From Clostridium_AW malenominatum (GTDB lineage Bacteria > Bacillota > Clostridia > Clostridiales > Clostridiaceae), in NCBI RefSeq assembly GCF_039521365.1, contig NZ_BAAACF010000001.1, positions 186,001 through 250,000 on the forward strand: a stretch of 64,000 bases of DNA. Reading direction: 5' to 3'. Positions 1-8,407 of this stretch are shown one piece after another. Under the pieces are notes generated by a model that was given only the letters and a program-made list of their open reading frames with translations, made no database searches and was not told the DNA's origin. Numbering within the stretch: the first letter of the stretch is position 1; each line of letters starts with the position of its first letter. The position numbers and the translations under genes were made by a program.

Positions 1-1
1 T

Positions 2-388
2 GACTACGATAATCTTATTGGAATGATATGTGTTAATATCGACTTGACTTCCCTTAAGATGCTTACTGACGAAGTTGAAAGTTTTATGATGTTAGGTAGG
101 ACAATTGATGTAGACGGTAAGCCTGTTGAAAGCCATAAGGAAAACATAAAAATTTCACTAGAGGAGCTAATGCTTAATCTTATTTCAGAAACAATGGATA
201 GCTTTGAAAACAGACCTTCCAAGATGTCTATTGACGAAAAGAAAGCATTTGTAAGCATGCTTCAAACAAAAGGTGTATTCCTTTTAAAGGGATCAGTCAG
301 CGTTGTAGCTGATATAATGGAGGTATCTGAGCAAACGGTATATCGATACATCAAGGATAACGACAGTTCAATATCAGATAGACTATAG
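2..388 (+). CDS. YheO/DauR-type transcriptional regulator, C-terminal part
   Basis: The frame is open to the left edge, so the N-terminus lies outside the window. The visible part begins with a YDNLIGMICVNID stretch, typical of the last strand of a YheO-like PAS domain (PAS_6). A linker follows, and the last 50 or so residues (DEKKAFVSMLQTKGVFLLKG...VSEQTVYRYIKD) form the helix-turn-helix of the HTH_22 family. Members are cytoplasmic DNA-binding regulators that often control amino-acid or D-amino-acid metabolism. The target cannot be told from here because the upstream neighbours are not visible. A strong hairpin lies about 130 bases after the stop. Confidence 0.8.
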   Translation, partial: DYDNLIGMICVNIDLTSLKMLTDEVESFMMLGRTIDVDGKPVESHKENIKISLEELMLNLISETMDSFENRPSKMSIDEKKAFVSMLQTKGVFLLKGSVSVVADIMEVSEQTVYRYIKDNDSSISDRL

Positions 389-516
389 TATTACGTGAAT
401 GTAGTAAAGAGCAGTAAGGCACAGCAGCATTTTTAGGAGATGCAATATTGATTTATACCGGCATGAAGAAATAATATCTAAAAAAACATTGAAAAGCGAT
501 TGGTTAGTAAAATGTA

Positions 517-563
517 CCCTATAGGGTAGACAGTTAAAAATGTCTACCCTATAGGGGATTTTT
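517..563. terminator. Bidirectional rho-independent terminator
   Basis: A perfect 16-bp stem (517-532 with 541-556) with an 8-base loop is followed by GATTTTT on the plus strand and by CATTTT on the minus strand. It sits between the converging regulator and propeller genes and can serve both. Each arm contains the palindrome CCCTATAGGG. Bases 389-516 hold no gene I can support. Confidence 0.85.
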
Positions 564-592
564 GTGTATAATAAAACAAAATCTTTAGTTTT

Positions 593-1888
593 TTATTTAA
601 AATATATACTATGAACAATTCCTTTTTCTTGAAAAACTCTACCATCTAAACTAAAGTTTTTAGATTCAAAAATTGTAACTTTATTGCTGTCATTATTCCA
701 CCATACTGGCTTTTGAGAAATCATATTATAATAATTTACATTTTTAATGAGTAAAATCTTATTAACTAGCTCATTCTCCTTAATCTTTGCTGCAGATATA
801 CTCCATACTCCTGTGTTATCTTTACCACTATATGTTGCATAGATGATTTTATTTTCATCTGGAGAAAGCCAAAAGGGTACAAAGTGAGTTCCGGGTGACT
901 CTGTAATTTTATTTGTTTTTTTACTTTTTACATCGTAAATAAAAAGCCCGTCGTCTCCATTTAAATTTCCATCAAAAACTACCTTTTGTTCTTCGTTAAT
1001 AACAGCAAATCCTTGATTAGCTATACGATTTTTAAGTGAAGATGCTTCAGCAGCTGGCAAAATCATTATAGGTTTCACTTTTCCGTCAACTGTATTTAGT
1101 TTGTAAACACCTTCTGTTACAATAGTTTTTTTGTTCTTTTCATTGCTGTTTTTTACAAAATTGGTGCCTACAAAATAAATATCTTCTCCATTACTGCTAT
1201 AAACACCTGCTAAGGGATTTATATTAATACTATCATCTTTAAATTCTTTAATTTCATCATTCTGCACATCATATACAACTATAGATAGGAGGTCACTTAA
1301 ACCTAATCCTACCATATATTTACTATTTTTATCCCACTCTGGAACTAATATGGTTCCGTTAATATTAATCCTTTTTTTAGAGTTACTTTTTATATCAACT
1401 ATATAAAAAGCCTGTTTGCCATTTTCATTTGTGACATATATATACTTTGTCTTATCTGGAGAAATTATGCCCGAATCTTCAAAGTTAACAGGAGATTTTT
1501 CCAAAGTAGATAAGTTAAGTTTATAGGTTCTACCGCTAGCGTCACTAAGAAACTTGACCTCTTCATTTTGATTATTTTTAGGAAGTTTTTTAAGCCGTTC
1601 CTCTATATCCGTTCTATTCATTCCTATTTTAATAATAGCTTCATTTTCTGTTATTAGTCCCATCATTGTATTAAAGCCTTCGATGCTATCTGTTTTTTCA
1701 CTCTTTACTACTTGAAGAGGCTTGTATTCATCTAAGCTGGTGGCCTTTGACTTGTTGTCGGAAACTACCACAGACTTATTACTTGTCATTAAAGGCTTGG
1801 AGTATGAATATACTACACTCATCGCCCCGAACACTAATAATCCTCCAACTAGAGTTTTTAATTTCCAATTTTTATTTTCATGGCCCAT
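593..1888 (-). CDS. Membrane-anchored beta-propeller (TolB-like) protein
   Basis: The start is the ATG at 1888, preceded by AGGAGGAAAAATT; an upstream in-frame ATG at 1915 lies before this ribosome binding site. The 431-residue product has a short basic N-terminus and one hydrophobic segment (about residues 9-29), so it is an anchored or secreted protein. The rest carries repeated blades of the form 'SPDKTKYIYVTNENGKQAFYIVDIKS' and 'SPDENKIIYATYSGKDNTGVWSI', which resemble TolB/WD40-like PD40 repeats. It lies 60 bases downstream of the sensor kinase in the same direction and is probably cotranscribed. It may be an extracytoplasmic partner or the main target of that two-component system; that role is inference. 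Confidence 0.65.
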   Translation of the reverse strand: MGHENKNWKLKTLVGGLLVFGAMSVVYSYSKPLMTSNKSVVVSDNKSKATSLDEYKPLQVVKSEKTDSIEGFNTMMGLITENEAIIKIGMNRTDIEERLKKLPKNNQNEEVKFLSDASGRTYKLNLSTLEKSPVNFEDSGIISPDKTKYIYVTNENGKQAFYIVDIKSNSKKRININGTILVPEWDKNSKYMVGLGLSDLLSIVVYDVQNDEIKEFKDDSININPLAGVYSSNGEDIYFVGTNFVKNSNEKNKKTIVTEGVYKLNTVDGKVKPIMILPAAEASSLKNRIANQGFAVINEEQKVVFDGNLNGDDGLFIYDVKSKKTNKITESPGTHFVPFWLSPDENKIIYATYSGKDNTGVWSISAAKIKENELVNKILLIKNVNYYNMISQKPVWWNNDSNKVTIFESKNFSLDGRVFQEKGIVHSIYFK

Positions 1889-1948
1889 AATTTTTCCTCC
1901 TAAATTAAAATTCATATATTAATCATAAACAAAAGTTATCACATTCAC

Positions 1949-3457
1949 TTAACATGATGTTACAATGTTGTAAACTTTTAGAGGAATTGTTATATGTACT
2001 TCCGTGCCTATGCTTTCTTCACTAATTATTTTTATATCTCCATTATGTTTATCTATAATTTTTTTTACTATAGAAAGTCCTAAGCCAGAACTTCCTGTTT
2101 CCCTTGAAGTTTGCTTAGCTACTCTATAAAAAGGTTCAAATATCATTTCTAATTTATCAGAAGGTATACCGTGTCCTTCGTCTTTAACAATTATATTGCA
2201 GTTACTATGTTCTTTGAATAATTTTACATTTACAGTAGAGTTAATATAACCATACTTAATAGCATTATCTATTATATTTATGATTACTCTTCTAAGCTCA
2301 TTTGGATTACCTAATACAGTAACCTCTTTATCGACATTCTTTTCTATATGTATCTCATATTTATCTGCTCTTATTTTCATATCGTTACATGCTACATCTA
2401 TAATTTGTGATATATTAACGTCTTCTTTTGTATCAGAGGTTATTTTTGACTCAACCTTTGATATTTCTAAGAGCTCAATTATCATATTGTGCATTCTTTC
2501 GCTTTCATCATTTATCTTTTTTACACTTTTTCTAGCAAATTCTTTATCATTAAAGTCTTGTTTAAGAAGTATTTGAGAATATCCAGATATTATAGTTAAA
2601 GGTGTTTTCATCTCATGAGTCATATTATCAAAGAAAACTTTCCTGTGACCTGCAATTTTTTTTAAATCATCTCTGTCATTTTTTATAGTTTCTATTTGAT
2701 TTTTTATCTTATTTTTCATTTTATTAAAATCTAAAGATAGTTCTTCTATCTCATCTTTAGAATTAATAGTTATGTCCTCCTCAAAATTACCTTTTGCAAC
2801 CTCTTTTGTAACCTTACTCAATTTTAATATTGGTATAGTTATTTTTGTAGCTAATAATACTACAAATAAGAAAATCACTCCAAAAACTAATAATACAAAG
2901 GTGTTAGTTAGCTTCAACAGTTTTTTACTAGAACTAAATATTTCTGAATAATCCATAACAGATCTAACAATGCCTATATTTTTGTTGTTATTTATAATAG
3001 GACATGAAAAAACAACTAGATATTTATCTTTAATAGGTACTATTGTAAATGCAGATTTGTTATCGATAGATAGTTTTAAATCTTCATCACTATAATTTTG
3101 TTTATTATCGATGTCTTCATAATTCAATACCTGTCCATTTGCATTTGCTGAGTCAGTTAAAAATTTCCCTTCGCAGGAATAAATCATTATTCTACTTCCG
3201 ACTTTTATTGATAAATTTGAAGCTATATCATTACTAGAATTATTAAAGTTGTTAGAATCCATATCCTTATTTTTCAGTTCAAAATATTGTCTTAAATATG
3301 TGGTCAAATCCTTTTCAAAGGTCAATAATTCTTTTTTTATTATATCTTTATTATTTTCTACAATAAGCTTATTCATGAAAAAGCTCATAGTGTTATATCC
3401 TATATAGAATATAAGTAAAAATCCAATGATAAATTTACGTTTTATAGATATTTTCAA
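1949..3457 (-). CDS. Two-component sensor histidine kinase
   Basis: A 502-residue membrane kinase. Transmembrane segments lie at about 9-29 and 183-204 and enclose an extracytoplasmic sensor domain of about 150 residues. A HAMP segment (about 205-257) follows, then the phosphoacceptor helix with His281 in HEMKTPL, the N box NIIDNAIKYG (394-403), DEGHGIP and GSSGLGLSIV. All ATP-binding boxes are present, so it should be active. The start codon is TTG, 18 bases after the response regulator stop. The signal cannot be read from the sequence; the neighbouring propeller protein may take part. Confidence 0.93.
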   Translation of the reverse strand: MKISIKRKFIIGFLLIFYIGYNTMSFFMNKLIVENNKDIIKKELLTFEKDLTTYLRQYFELKNKDMDSNNFNNSSNDIASNLSIKVGSRIMIYSCEGKFLTDSANANGQVLNYEDIDNKQNYSDEDLKLSIDNKSAFTIVPIKDKYLVVFSCPIINNNKNIGIVRSVMDYSEIFSSSKKLLKLTNTFVLLVFGVIFLFVVLLATKITIPILKLSKVTKEVAKGNFEEDITINSKDEIEELSLDFNKMKNKIKNQIETIKNDRDDLKKIAGHRKVFFDNMTHEMKTPLTIISGYSQILLKQDFNDKEFARKSVKKINDESERMHNMIIELLEISKVESKITSDTKEDVNISQIIDVACNDMKIRADKYEIHIEKNVDKEVTVLGNPNELRRVIINIIDNAIKYGYINSTVNVKLFKEHSNCNIIVKDEGHGIPSDKLEMIFEPFYRVAKQTSRETGSSGLGLSIVKKIIDKHNGDIKIISEESIGTEVHITIPLKVYNIVTSC

Positions 3458-3475
3458 GAAAAATACATTCCTTTC

Positions 3476-4162
3476 CTACAGAACTTTATAACCTACTCCA
3501 AATACGGTTTTTATAACTGAGGTATCTTTATCGCTGGATAGTTTTTTTCTTAACCTTTGAATATGAACATCTACAGTTCTACTTTCACCTTCAAAATCAA
3601 ATCCCCATACAGTTTCTAAAAGATTATCTCGTGAAAATACCTTTCCTCTATTCTCTGCAAGTGTATATAGTAATTCATATTCTTTTGCTGTCAAATTTAC
3701 TAATTTGTCCTCTTGAAATACTTCGTAGCTATCTTTAAATATTGTTATATTTTTTTCTAGTTTTATAGTATTACTTTTATCTTTAATATCTTTAAATTGT
3801 TCTAGTCTTCTTATACTAACCTTTGCTCTTGCAACTACCTCTCGTATGTCAAAAGGCTTGGTAATATAATCGTCTGCTCCAAGTTCTAAGCCTACTACTT
3901 TGTCCATAATATCATTCTTGGCTGTTAGCATTATTATAGGTATTTTGTATTCTAATGATACTTTCTTACATATTTCAAAGCCACTTATATCAGGCAACAT
4001 TAAATCCAGTATAATAAGCTCTATATATTGATTTTCTAAGGTTTTTAATCCTTCCATACCAGTTGAAGCTTCAAATACTTTAAAACTTTCTTCTTTAAGC
4101 GAATAGGTTAAAATTTCTCGTATGCATTCATCATCTTCAATTATAAGTATATTATTATTCAT
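3476..4162 (-). CDS. OmpR-family response regulator
   Basis: A 228-residue regulator with an N-terminal receiver domain (acidic pair Asp10/Asp11, phosphoacceptor Asp53 in LDLMLPD, conserved Lys in TAKND) and a C-terminal winged helix (TAKEYELLYTLAENRGKVFSRDNLLETVWG ... SRTVDVHIQRLRKKL) of the OmpR/PhoB type. It is the first gene of a leftward operon with the kinase and the propeller protein and is probably autoregulated. Its promoter should lie in 4163-4350, which it shares with the divergent ywbE gene. Confidence 0.95.
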   Translation of the reverse strand: MNNNILIIEDDECIREILTYSLKEESFKVFEASTGMEGLKTLENQYIELIILDLMLPDISGFEICKKVSLEYKIPIIMLTAKNDIMDKVVGLELGADDYITKPFDIREVVARAKVSIRRLEQFKDIKDKSNTIKLEKNITIFKDSYEVFQEDKLVNLTAKEYELLYTLAENRGKVFSRDNLLETVWGFDFEGESRTVDVHIQRLRKKLSSDKDTSVIKTVFGVGYKVL

Positions 4163-4253
4163 GGCAGAACCCCCTTACTTCAATAATTATACAATACAGT
4201 TATTACGAAGTTATAACATATTTCTCAGTTATTCTAAAATTTATGAAAATAAA

Positions 4254-4281
4254 AGAGAATAAACTTGAAAATTTATTCTCT
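4254..4281. promoter_or_regulatory. Dyad in the divergent promoter region
   Basis: A 10-bp inverted repeat, AGAGAATAAA / TTTATTCTCT, with an 8-base spacer lies between the divergent response regulator and ywbE genes. It has no clean T-run on either strand, so an operator is as likely as a weak terminator. A TATAAT at 4316-4321 could be the -10 for ywbE, but no good -35 is visible. Confidence 0.35.
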
Positions 4282-4359
4282 CAATTGAAAGACATATACC
4301 TTGTAAAATATGTAGTATAATATATTATTAGATAAATTAAAGGAAGGAGAATGATAATT

Positions 4360-4554
4360 ATGCAAGGAACTAAAAGAGAAGGCATAAAGATAGGGAAAAG
4401 AGTAAAGGTTGTACAGAAACAAGATCAACCTACAGGAAAATTAACGGAAGGTATTATAATTAAGATTCTTACAAATTCACCCAATCATCCTCATGGAATC
4501 AAAGTTATGCTTGAGGGCGGTATTGTTGGTAGAGTTAAGGAAATATTGGGCTAA
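4360..4554 (+). CDS. ywbE: YwbE family protein
   Basis: A 64-residue protein matching the small YwbE (DUF2196) family of Bacillota: 'KVVQKQDQPTGKLTEG' and 'LTNSPNHPHGIKVMLEGGIVGRVKEI' are the family hallmarks. I chose ATG 4360 because AAGGAGA ends 9 bases upstream; the ATG at 4351 is only one base from that site. The function is unknown; the fold is predicted to be a small beta barrel. It appears to be transcribed alone. Confidence 0.85.
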   Translation: MQGTKREGIKIGKRVKVVQKQDQPTGKLTEGIIIKILTNSPNHPHGIKVMLEGGIVGRVKEILG

Positions 4555-4625
4555 GGTATTTAATATTTTAGATACATTAGCCTATTTTTGACTTTTTTCA
4601 TGTTTGAAGATGAAATAAGTTAGTG

Positions 4626-4716
4626 TTATAGTATTATTAGGGGCATTATAAATTAATGTCCTCGTATTTTTGTAATTAATAATACAGGATAGTACCCCTA
4701 AATGTTAATACTATAA
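4626..4716 (+). ncRNA. Candidate three-way-junction RNA or small palindromic element
   Basis: An 11-bp outer stem (4626-4636 with 4706-4716) and a contiguous 7-bp TTAGGGG/CCCCTAA stem (4637-4643 with 4695-4701; a 4-base bulge on the 3' side) enclose two hairpins: CATTA-5-TAATG (4644-4658) and a stem built from 4659-4668 and 4681-4689 with a small internal loop. It lies just before the ribosome binding site of the DUF2156 gene. I match it to no known riboswitch class. It could be a cis-regulatory RNA or the remnant of a small inverted-repeat element. Confidence 0.45.
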
Positions 4717-4733
4717 TGAAATGAGGTAATCCA

Positions 4734-5642
4734 ATGATTGATTTTAAAACAGTAGAATTAAGTGATAAAGAGTGGATGGAGCCCTTAATAGCTGCTTCAG
4801 ATTTTAGCGGCTGCCATCATAACTTTGGAAATATATTTGCATGGTCAAAGATTAATAAAACACGTATAGGAAGAGTAAATGACTTTTTAGTGGTAAAGGG
4901 CGGAGAAGAGGAGCATCTTCAAGATTACTTTTATCCCACAGGTAAAGGAGACATTAAGTCTGCGTTGTTAGAATTAAAGAAGGATGCACAGGAAAGAGGA
5001 CATAAATTTTCCCTAATAGGTGTATCGCCTGAGAATATTAAGGAATTGGATAGCTTATTTCCAGGAATGTTTAGATACGAAGCAAATGTTGATAGCTTCG
5101 ATTATGTTTACACCTTAGAGAAATTAAGCACTCTTTCAGGTAAAAAACTTCATTCAAAGCGTAATCATATTAATAATTTTAAAAAGAATAACGACAATTG
5201 GAGTTTTGAAATAATAAATACTAATAACATAGATGAATGTAGGGAAATGAATAAATTATGGTGCATTGAAGCAGGTTGTTATGATGATGACGAGCTTAAA
5301 AAAGAAGCTTGCGCTGTTAAAAGGTTTTTCGATAATTTCACTGCATTAGGTTTAGATGGGGGGCTTCTTCGTTTAGATGGTAAAGTTATTGCCTTTACTC
5401 TTGGGGAAAGATTAAATTCTAATACTTATGTCACCCATGTAGAAAAAGCTTTTAAAGACGTGCAGGGAGCTTACCCTTTGATTAACAATGAATTTGCAAT
5501 TTTTATAAGAGAAAAATATCCTGAATTAATTTATGTCAATCGTGAAGAAGATGTGGGAGAAGAAGGGCTAAGAAAGGCAAAGCAATCATATTACCCAGAC
5601 AAAATGGAAGAAAAATATACAGCGACTTTTATAGGAGAATAG
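4734..5642 (+). CDS. DUF2156 (phosphatidylglycerol lysyltransferase C-terminal-like) protein
   Basis: A 302-residue soluble protein with the DUF2156 pattern: N-terminal '...CHHNFGNIFAWSKI', middle 'LHSKRNHINNFKKN', and C-terminal 'INREEDVGEEGLRKAKQSYYPDKMEEKYTA' style motifs. The fold is a tandem GNAT-like acyltransferase related to the MprF catalytic domain, but without MprF's membrane half. The substrate is unknown. The next gene, a GNAT acetyltransferase, begins one base after the stop, so the two are translationally linked and probably act together. Confidence 0.8.
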   Translation: MIDFKTVELSDKEWMEPLIAASDFSGCHHNFGNIFAWSKINKTRIGRVNDFLVVKGGEEEHLQDYFYPTGKGDIKSALLELKKDAQERGHKFSLIGVSPENIKELDSLFPGMFRYEANVDSFDYVYTLEKLSTLSGKKLHSKRNHINNFKKNNDNWSFEIINTNNIDECREMNKLWCIEAGCYDDDELKKEACAVKRFFDNFTALGLDGGLLRLDGKVIAFTLGERLNSNTYVTHVEKAFKDVQGAYPLINNEFAIFIREKYPELIYVNREEDVGEEGLRKAKQSYYPDKMEEKYTATFIGE

Positions 5643-5643
5643 T

Positions 5644-6531
5644 ATGAAGGAAATCAGATTTGCAAAAAAAAGCGATATACCTAAATTAAAAGAAATTTGG
5701 AAGATTTGTTTTGGCGATGATGATGATTATATAGACTTCTTTTTTAAAAATAAGTATAAAGAGGAGGAGACTCTCCTCTCTCTTTGTGATGGAGAGATTG
5801 CAGCTATGCTTACTATGATACCAACTAAAATAGTAATGCCAGACAATAGTAGTCTTAAAGCTTCCATGATATACGCCGTAGCAACTCATCCAAAATATAG
5901 GGGTAAGGGACTTTCTTCTAAACTTATGGAGTATAGCAATAATTATCTTTTGAATAATAATGTAGATGCTTCAATTTTGGTGCCAGCTACAGAAAGTCTT
6001 TTTAAGTTTTATAGTAGGCAGGGGTATATGGAGGGATTCTATCTTAGGGAAGTTGTACTTACTGATGAGAATATAAAAGGATTTGAAAGAATTACAAATA
6101 CTCAGTGTTTAATAGTCTCTGCCACACCAGAGGAATATAATAAGAGAAGAGAAAATCTACTACAGGGAAAACTTTATGTGGCATATGGTGATGAAGAAAT
6201 TGCCTATCAAAAGGCCTTATCAAAGTATTCTGGGGCGGATATATATGCTATAGACATTGAAGATATACGTGGGTGTGCTATTGTTGAAAGGATTAATAGT
6301 GAAAAAGTTATAATAAAAGAACTGTTGATTCCAGAGAAGCTTCTTAAGGATGGAATTATCCAAATAACAAAGTCGCTACCCGCAAAGGAATATATTTTAA
6401 GATTGCCTTCTTACCTAGGTGAAGATTTTGGTGGAGTTATACGTGCCTTTGGTATGATTCATCTTCATAGAAGAATAGATGAAAAAGTAGTTACTAATAC
6501 CAGTGGGTATATGGGATTAGCGTATGATTAA
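5644..6531 (+). CDS. GNAT family N-acetyltransferase (Eis-like layout)
   Basis: A 295-residue protein with an N-terminal GNAT domain. The acetyl-CoA loop lies in 'IYAVATHPKYRGKGLSSKLMEY' (residues about 80-100). A second half of about 150 residues lacks strong motifs, as in Eis-type enzymes with a second GNAT-like and an SCP-like part. It begins one base after the DUF2156 stop. The acceptor substrate cannot be told. Confidence 0.85.
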   Translation: MKEIRFAKKSDIPKLKEIWKICFGDDDDYIDFFFKNKYKEEETLLSLCDGEIAAMLTMIPTKIVMPDNSSLKASMIYAVATHPKYRGKGLSSKLMEYSNNYLLNNNVDASILVPATESLFKFYSRQGYMEGFYLREVVLTDENIKGFERITNTQCLIVSATPEEYNKRRENLLQGKLYVAYGDEEIAYQKALSKYSGADIYAIDIEDIRGCAIVERINSEKVIIKELLIPEKLLKDGIIQITKSLPAKEYILRLPSYLGEDFGGVIRAFGMIHLHRRIDEKVVTNTSGYMGLAYD

Positions 6532-6622
6532 AAATATTAAATTTTGGTACCTAGGGTTACAGAGAATTTTTCCCAATAATATTATACTAAAAGAGTATAA
6601 TAAACAGTGAGGGGATGAATTC

Positions 6623-7030
6623 ATGTCAAACGTAGAAAGTTTAAGAAGACAACATTTAGATGTATTAGAAATTGTAGATAATATTGATTTGTTAATAAAG
6701 AAAAGTGAATTTGAGGTTAATGGAAATGACATTGCGAAAAATATAAATTTGTTAGCGGGTAAATTAAATATTCATTTAAGCACAGAAGATAAGTTTATGT
6801 ATCCAAAGCTTAGAGAATCCAGTGATGATAATTTACGCAAACTAGCAGAAGAATATTCTAGTGAAATGGGACATATATTTCAGACTTTTTCTCAGTATAA
6901 AGAAAGATATAATACAAGGACTAAAATTTTAAGTTCACCAGAAGATTTTAAAAAGGATACAATAGAGGTGTTTAAAGTTTTAAGAAAAAGGATAAATAAA
7001 GAAGATAAAGAATTATACAATTTAATTTAA
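6623..7030 (+). CDS. Hemerythrin-like domain protein
   Basis: A 135-residue, all-helical protein with the PF01814-type pattern: His11 in helix 1, His51 and Glu55 in HLSTEDKFMYPKL, His84 in EMGHIF and Glu127 in INKEDKELY. Such proteins bind a di-iron site and handle oxygen, NO or iron repair in anaerobes, which fits the flavodiiron gene downstream. Position 123, normally the last His ligand (HIxxEE), is Arg, so the iron site may be incomplete. It has its own terminator. Confidence 0.75.
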   Translation: MSNVESLRRQHLDVLEIVDNIDLLIKKSEFEVNGNDIAKNINLLAGKLNIHLSTEDKFMYPKLRESSDDNLRKLAEEYSSEMGHIFQTFSQYKERYNTRTKILSSPEDFKKDTIEVFKVLRKRINKEDKELYNLI

Positions 7031-7045
7031 ACAAAGATAATTTGT

Positions 7046-7087
7046 AGAGCTATGAATGGATATTTAAATCATAGCTCTTTATATTTT
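7046..7087 (+). terminator. Terminator after the hemerythrin-like gene
   Basis: A perfect 10-bp stem, AGAGCTATGA (7046-7055) with TCATAGCTCT (7069-7078), is followed by a T-rich tail. Confidence 0.75.
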
Positions 7088-7171
7088 CAAAAGGAACAAT
7101 GAAAAAATTATTTGATAAGATTTATTAATAGGGTTAAAATATAGAATATATAGGAATTGGAGGGAAGTTAT

Positions 7172-8362
7172 ATGAGTTTTAAAGTAACAGACAAGGTAAC
7201 ATGGGTAGGAAAAATTGATTGGGAATTAAGAAGCTTTCATGGAGAAGAATATTCAACTCATAGGGGTTCTTCGTATAATGCTTATTTAATTAAGGGAGAA
7301 AAAAATATTCTAATAGATACAGTATGGCAACCTTTTGCAGAGGAATTTATAACAAATCTTAAGAAAGAAATTGATTTAAATGATATTGATTATGTTATTT
7401 CAAACCATGCAGAAGTAGATCATAGTGGAGCTTTACCGCTTTTGGTGAAGGAGATACCTAATGTACCCATTTATTGTACGTCCAATGGAGCGAAAAATTT
7501 AAAGGCTCACTATCATGAAGATTGGAATTTTGTAGAAGTGAAAACAGGGGATACCTTAGATATTGGGGGAGGAGAAAAGCTAATATTTATTGAAGCTAGA
7601 ATGCTTCATTGGCCAGATAGCATGATGACATATATGACAGGAGAGAACATACTATTTAGTAATGATGCCTTTGGACAACACTATGCTTCAGACTTAATGT
7701 ACAATGATTTAGTAGATCAAGCTGAATTATACCAAGAGGCTATAAAATATTATGCAAACATTTTAACTCCTTTCAGCCCTTTAGTAATAAAGAAGATAGA
7801 AGAAATTTTAAAGTTTAATCTGACCGTAGATATGATTGCTACTAGCCATGGGATTATTTGGAGAGATAATCCAACTCAAATAATTGAAAAGTATATGGAG
7901 TGGGCTAAAAATTATCAAGAAAATCAAATTACTATAGTATATGATACTATGTGGAATGCTACAAGAAAAATGGCAGAAGCCATAGCGGAAGGAATAAAAT
8001 CAATAGACAAAGGCGTAACTGTAAAACTTTTTAATGCAGCTCATGCCGATAAGAATGATATTATTACTGAAATATTTAAATCTAAGGGATTATTAGTAGG
8101 TTCATCTACGGTAAATAAAAGCATAATGCATGCTACTGGCGGAATCTTAGATATGATTAGAGGAATTGGTTTTAAGAATAAGAAAGCAGCAGCCTTTGGC
8201 TCTTATGGATGGAGTGGAGAATCTGTAGACATATTAAATGGAAGATTAAAGGATGGTAAATTTGAAGTAATAAATGATGGAATAAAAGAACTATGGAATC
8301 CAGATAAGGATGGTTTGGAAAGATGTAGGGAATTTGGAATAGATTTTGCAAAAAAACTATAA
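7172..8362 (+). CDS. fprA: Flavodiiron protein (FprA-type O2/NO reductase)
   Basis: A 396-residue cytoplasmic enzyme that reduces O2 to water (or NO to N2O) with electrons from rubredoxin or NADH systems. The N-terminal metallo-beta-lactamase domain carries the full di-iron ligand set: His79, Glu81, Asp83 and His84 in SNHAEVDHSG, His146, Asp165 and His226. The C-terminal flavodoxin domain begins near residue 253 (IVYDTMWNATRKMAEAIAEG). ATG 7172 is used because GGAGGG lies just upstream; an in-frame TTG at 7157 lies before it. With the hemerythrin-like protein and rubrerythrin it forms the oxidative-stress defence typical of clostridia. Confidence 0.95.
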   Translation: MSFKVTDKVTWVGKIDWELRSFHGEEYSTHRGSSYNAYLIKGEKNILIDTVWQPFAEEFITNLKKEIDLNDIDYVISNHAEVDHSGALPLLVKEIPNVPIYCTSNGAKNLKAHYHEDWNFVEVKTGDTLDIGGGEKLIFIEARMLHWPDSMMTYMTGENILFSNDAFGQHYASDLMYNDLVDQAELYQEAIKYYANILTPFSPLVIKKIEEILKFNLTVDMIATSHGIIWRDNPTQIIEKYMEWAKNYQENQITIVYDTMWNATRKMAEAIAEGIKSIDKGVTVKLFNAAHADKNDIITEIFKSKGLLVGSSTVNKSIMHATGGILDMIRGIGFKNKKAAAFGSYGWSGESVDILNGRLKDGKFEVINDGIKELWNPDKDGLERCREFGIDFAKKL

Positions 8363-8407
8363 TATAATAAATGTAGTAATTTAAGTTGGTTTATAGGAGG
8401 GATTATT

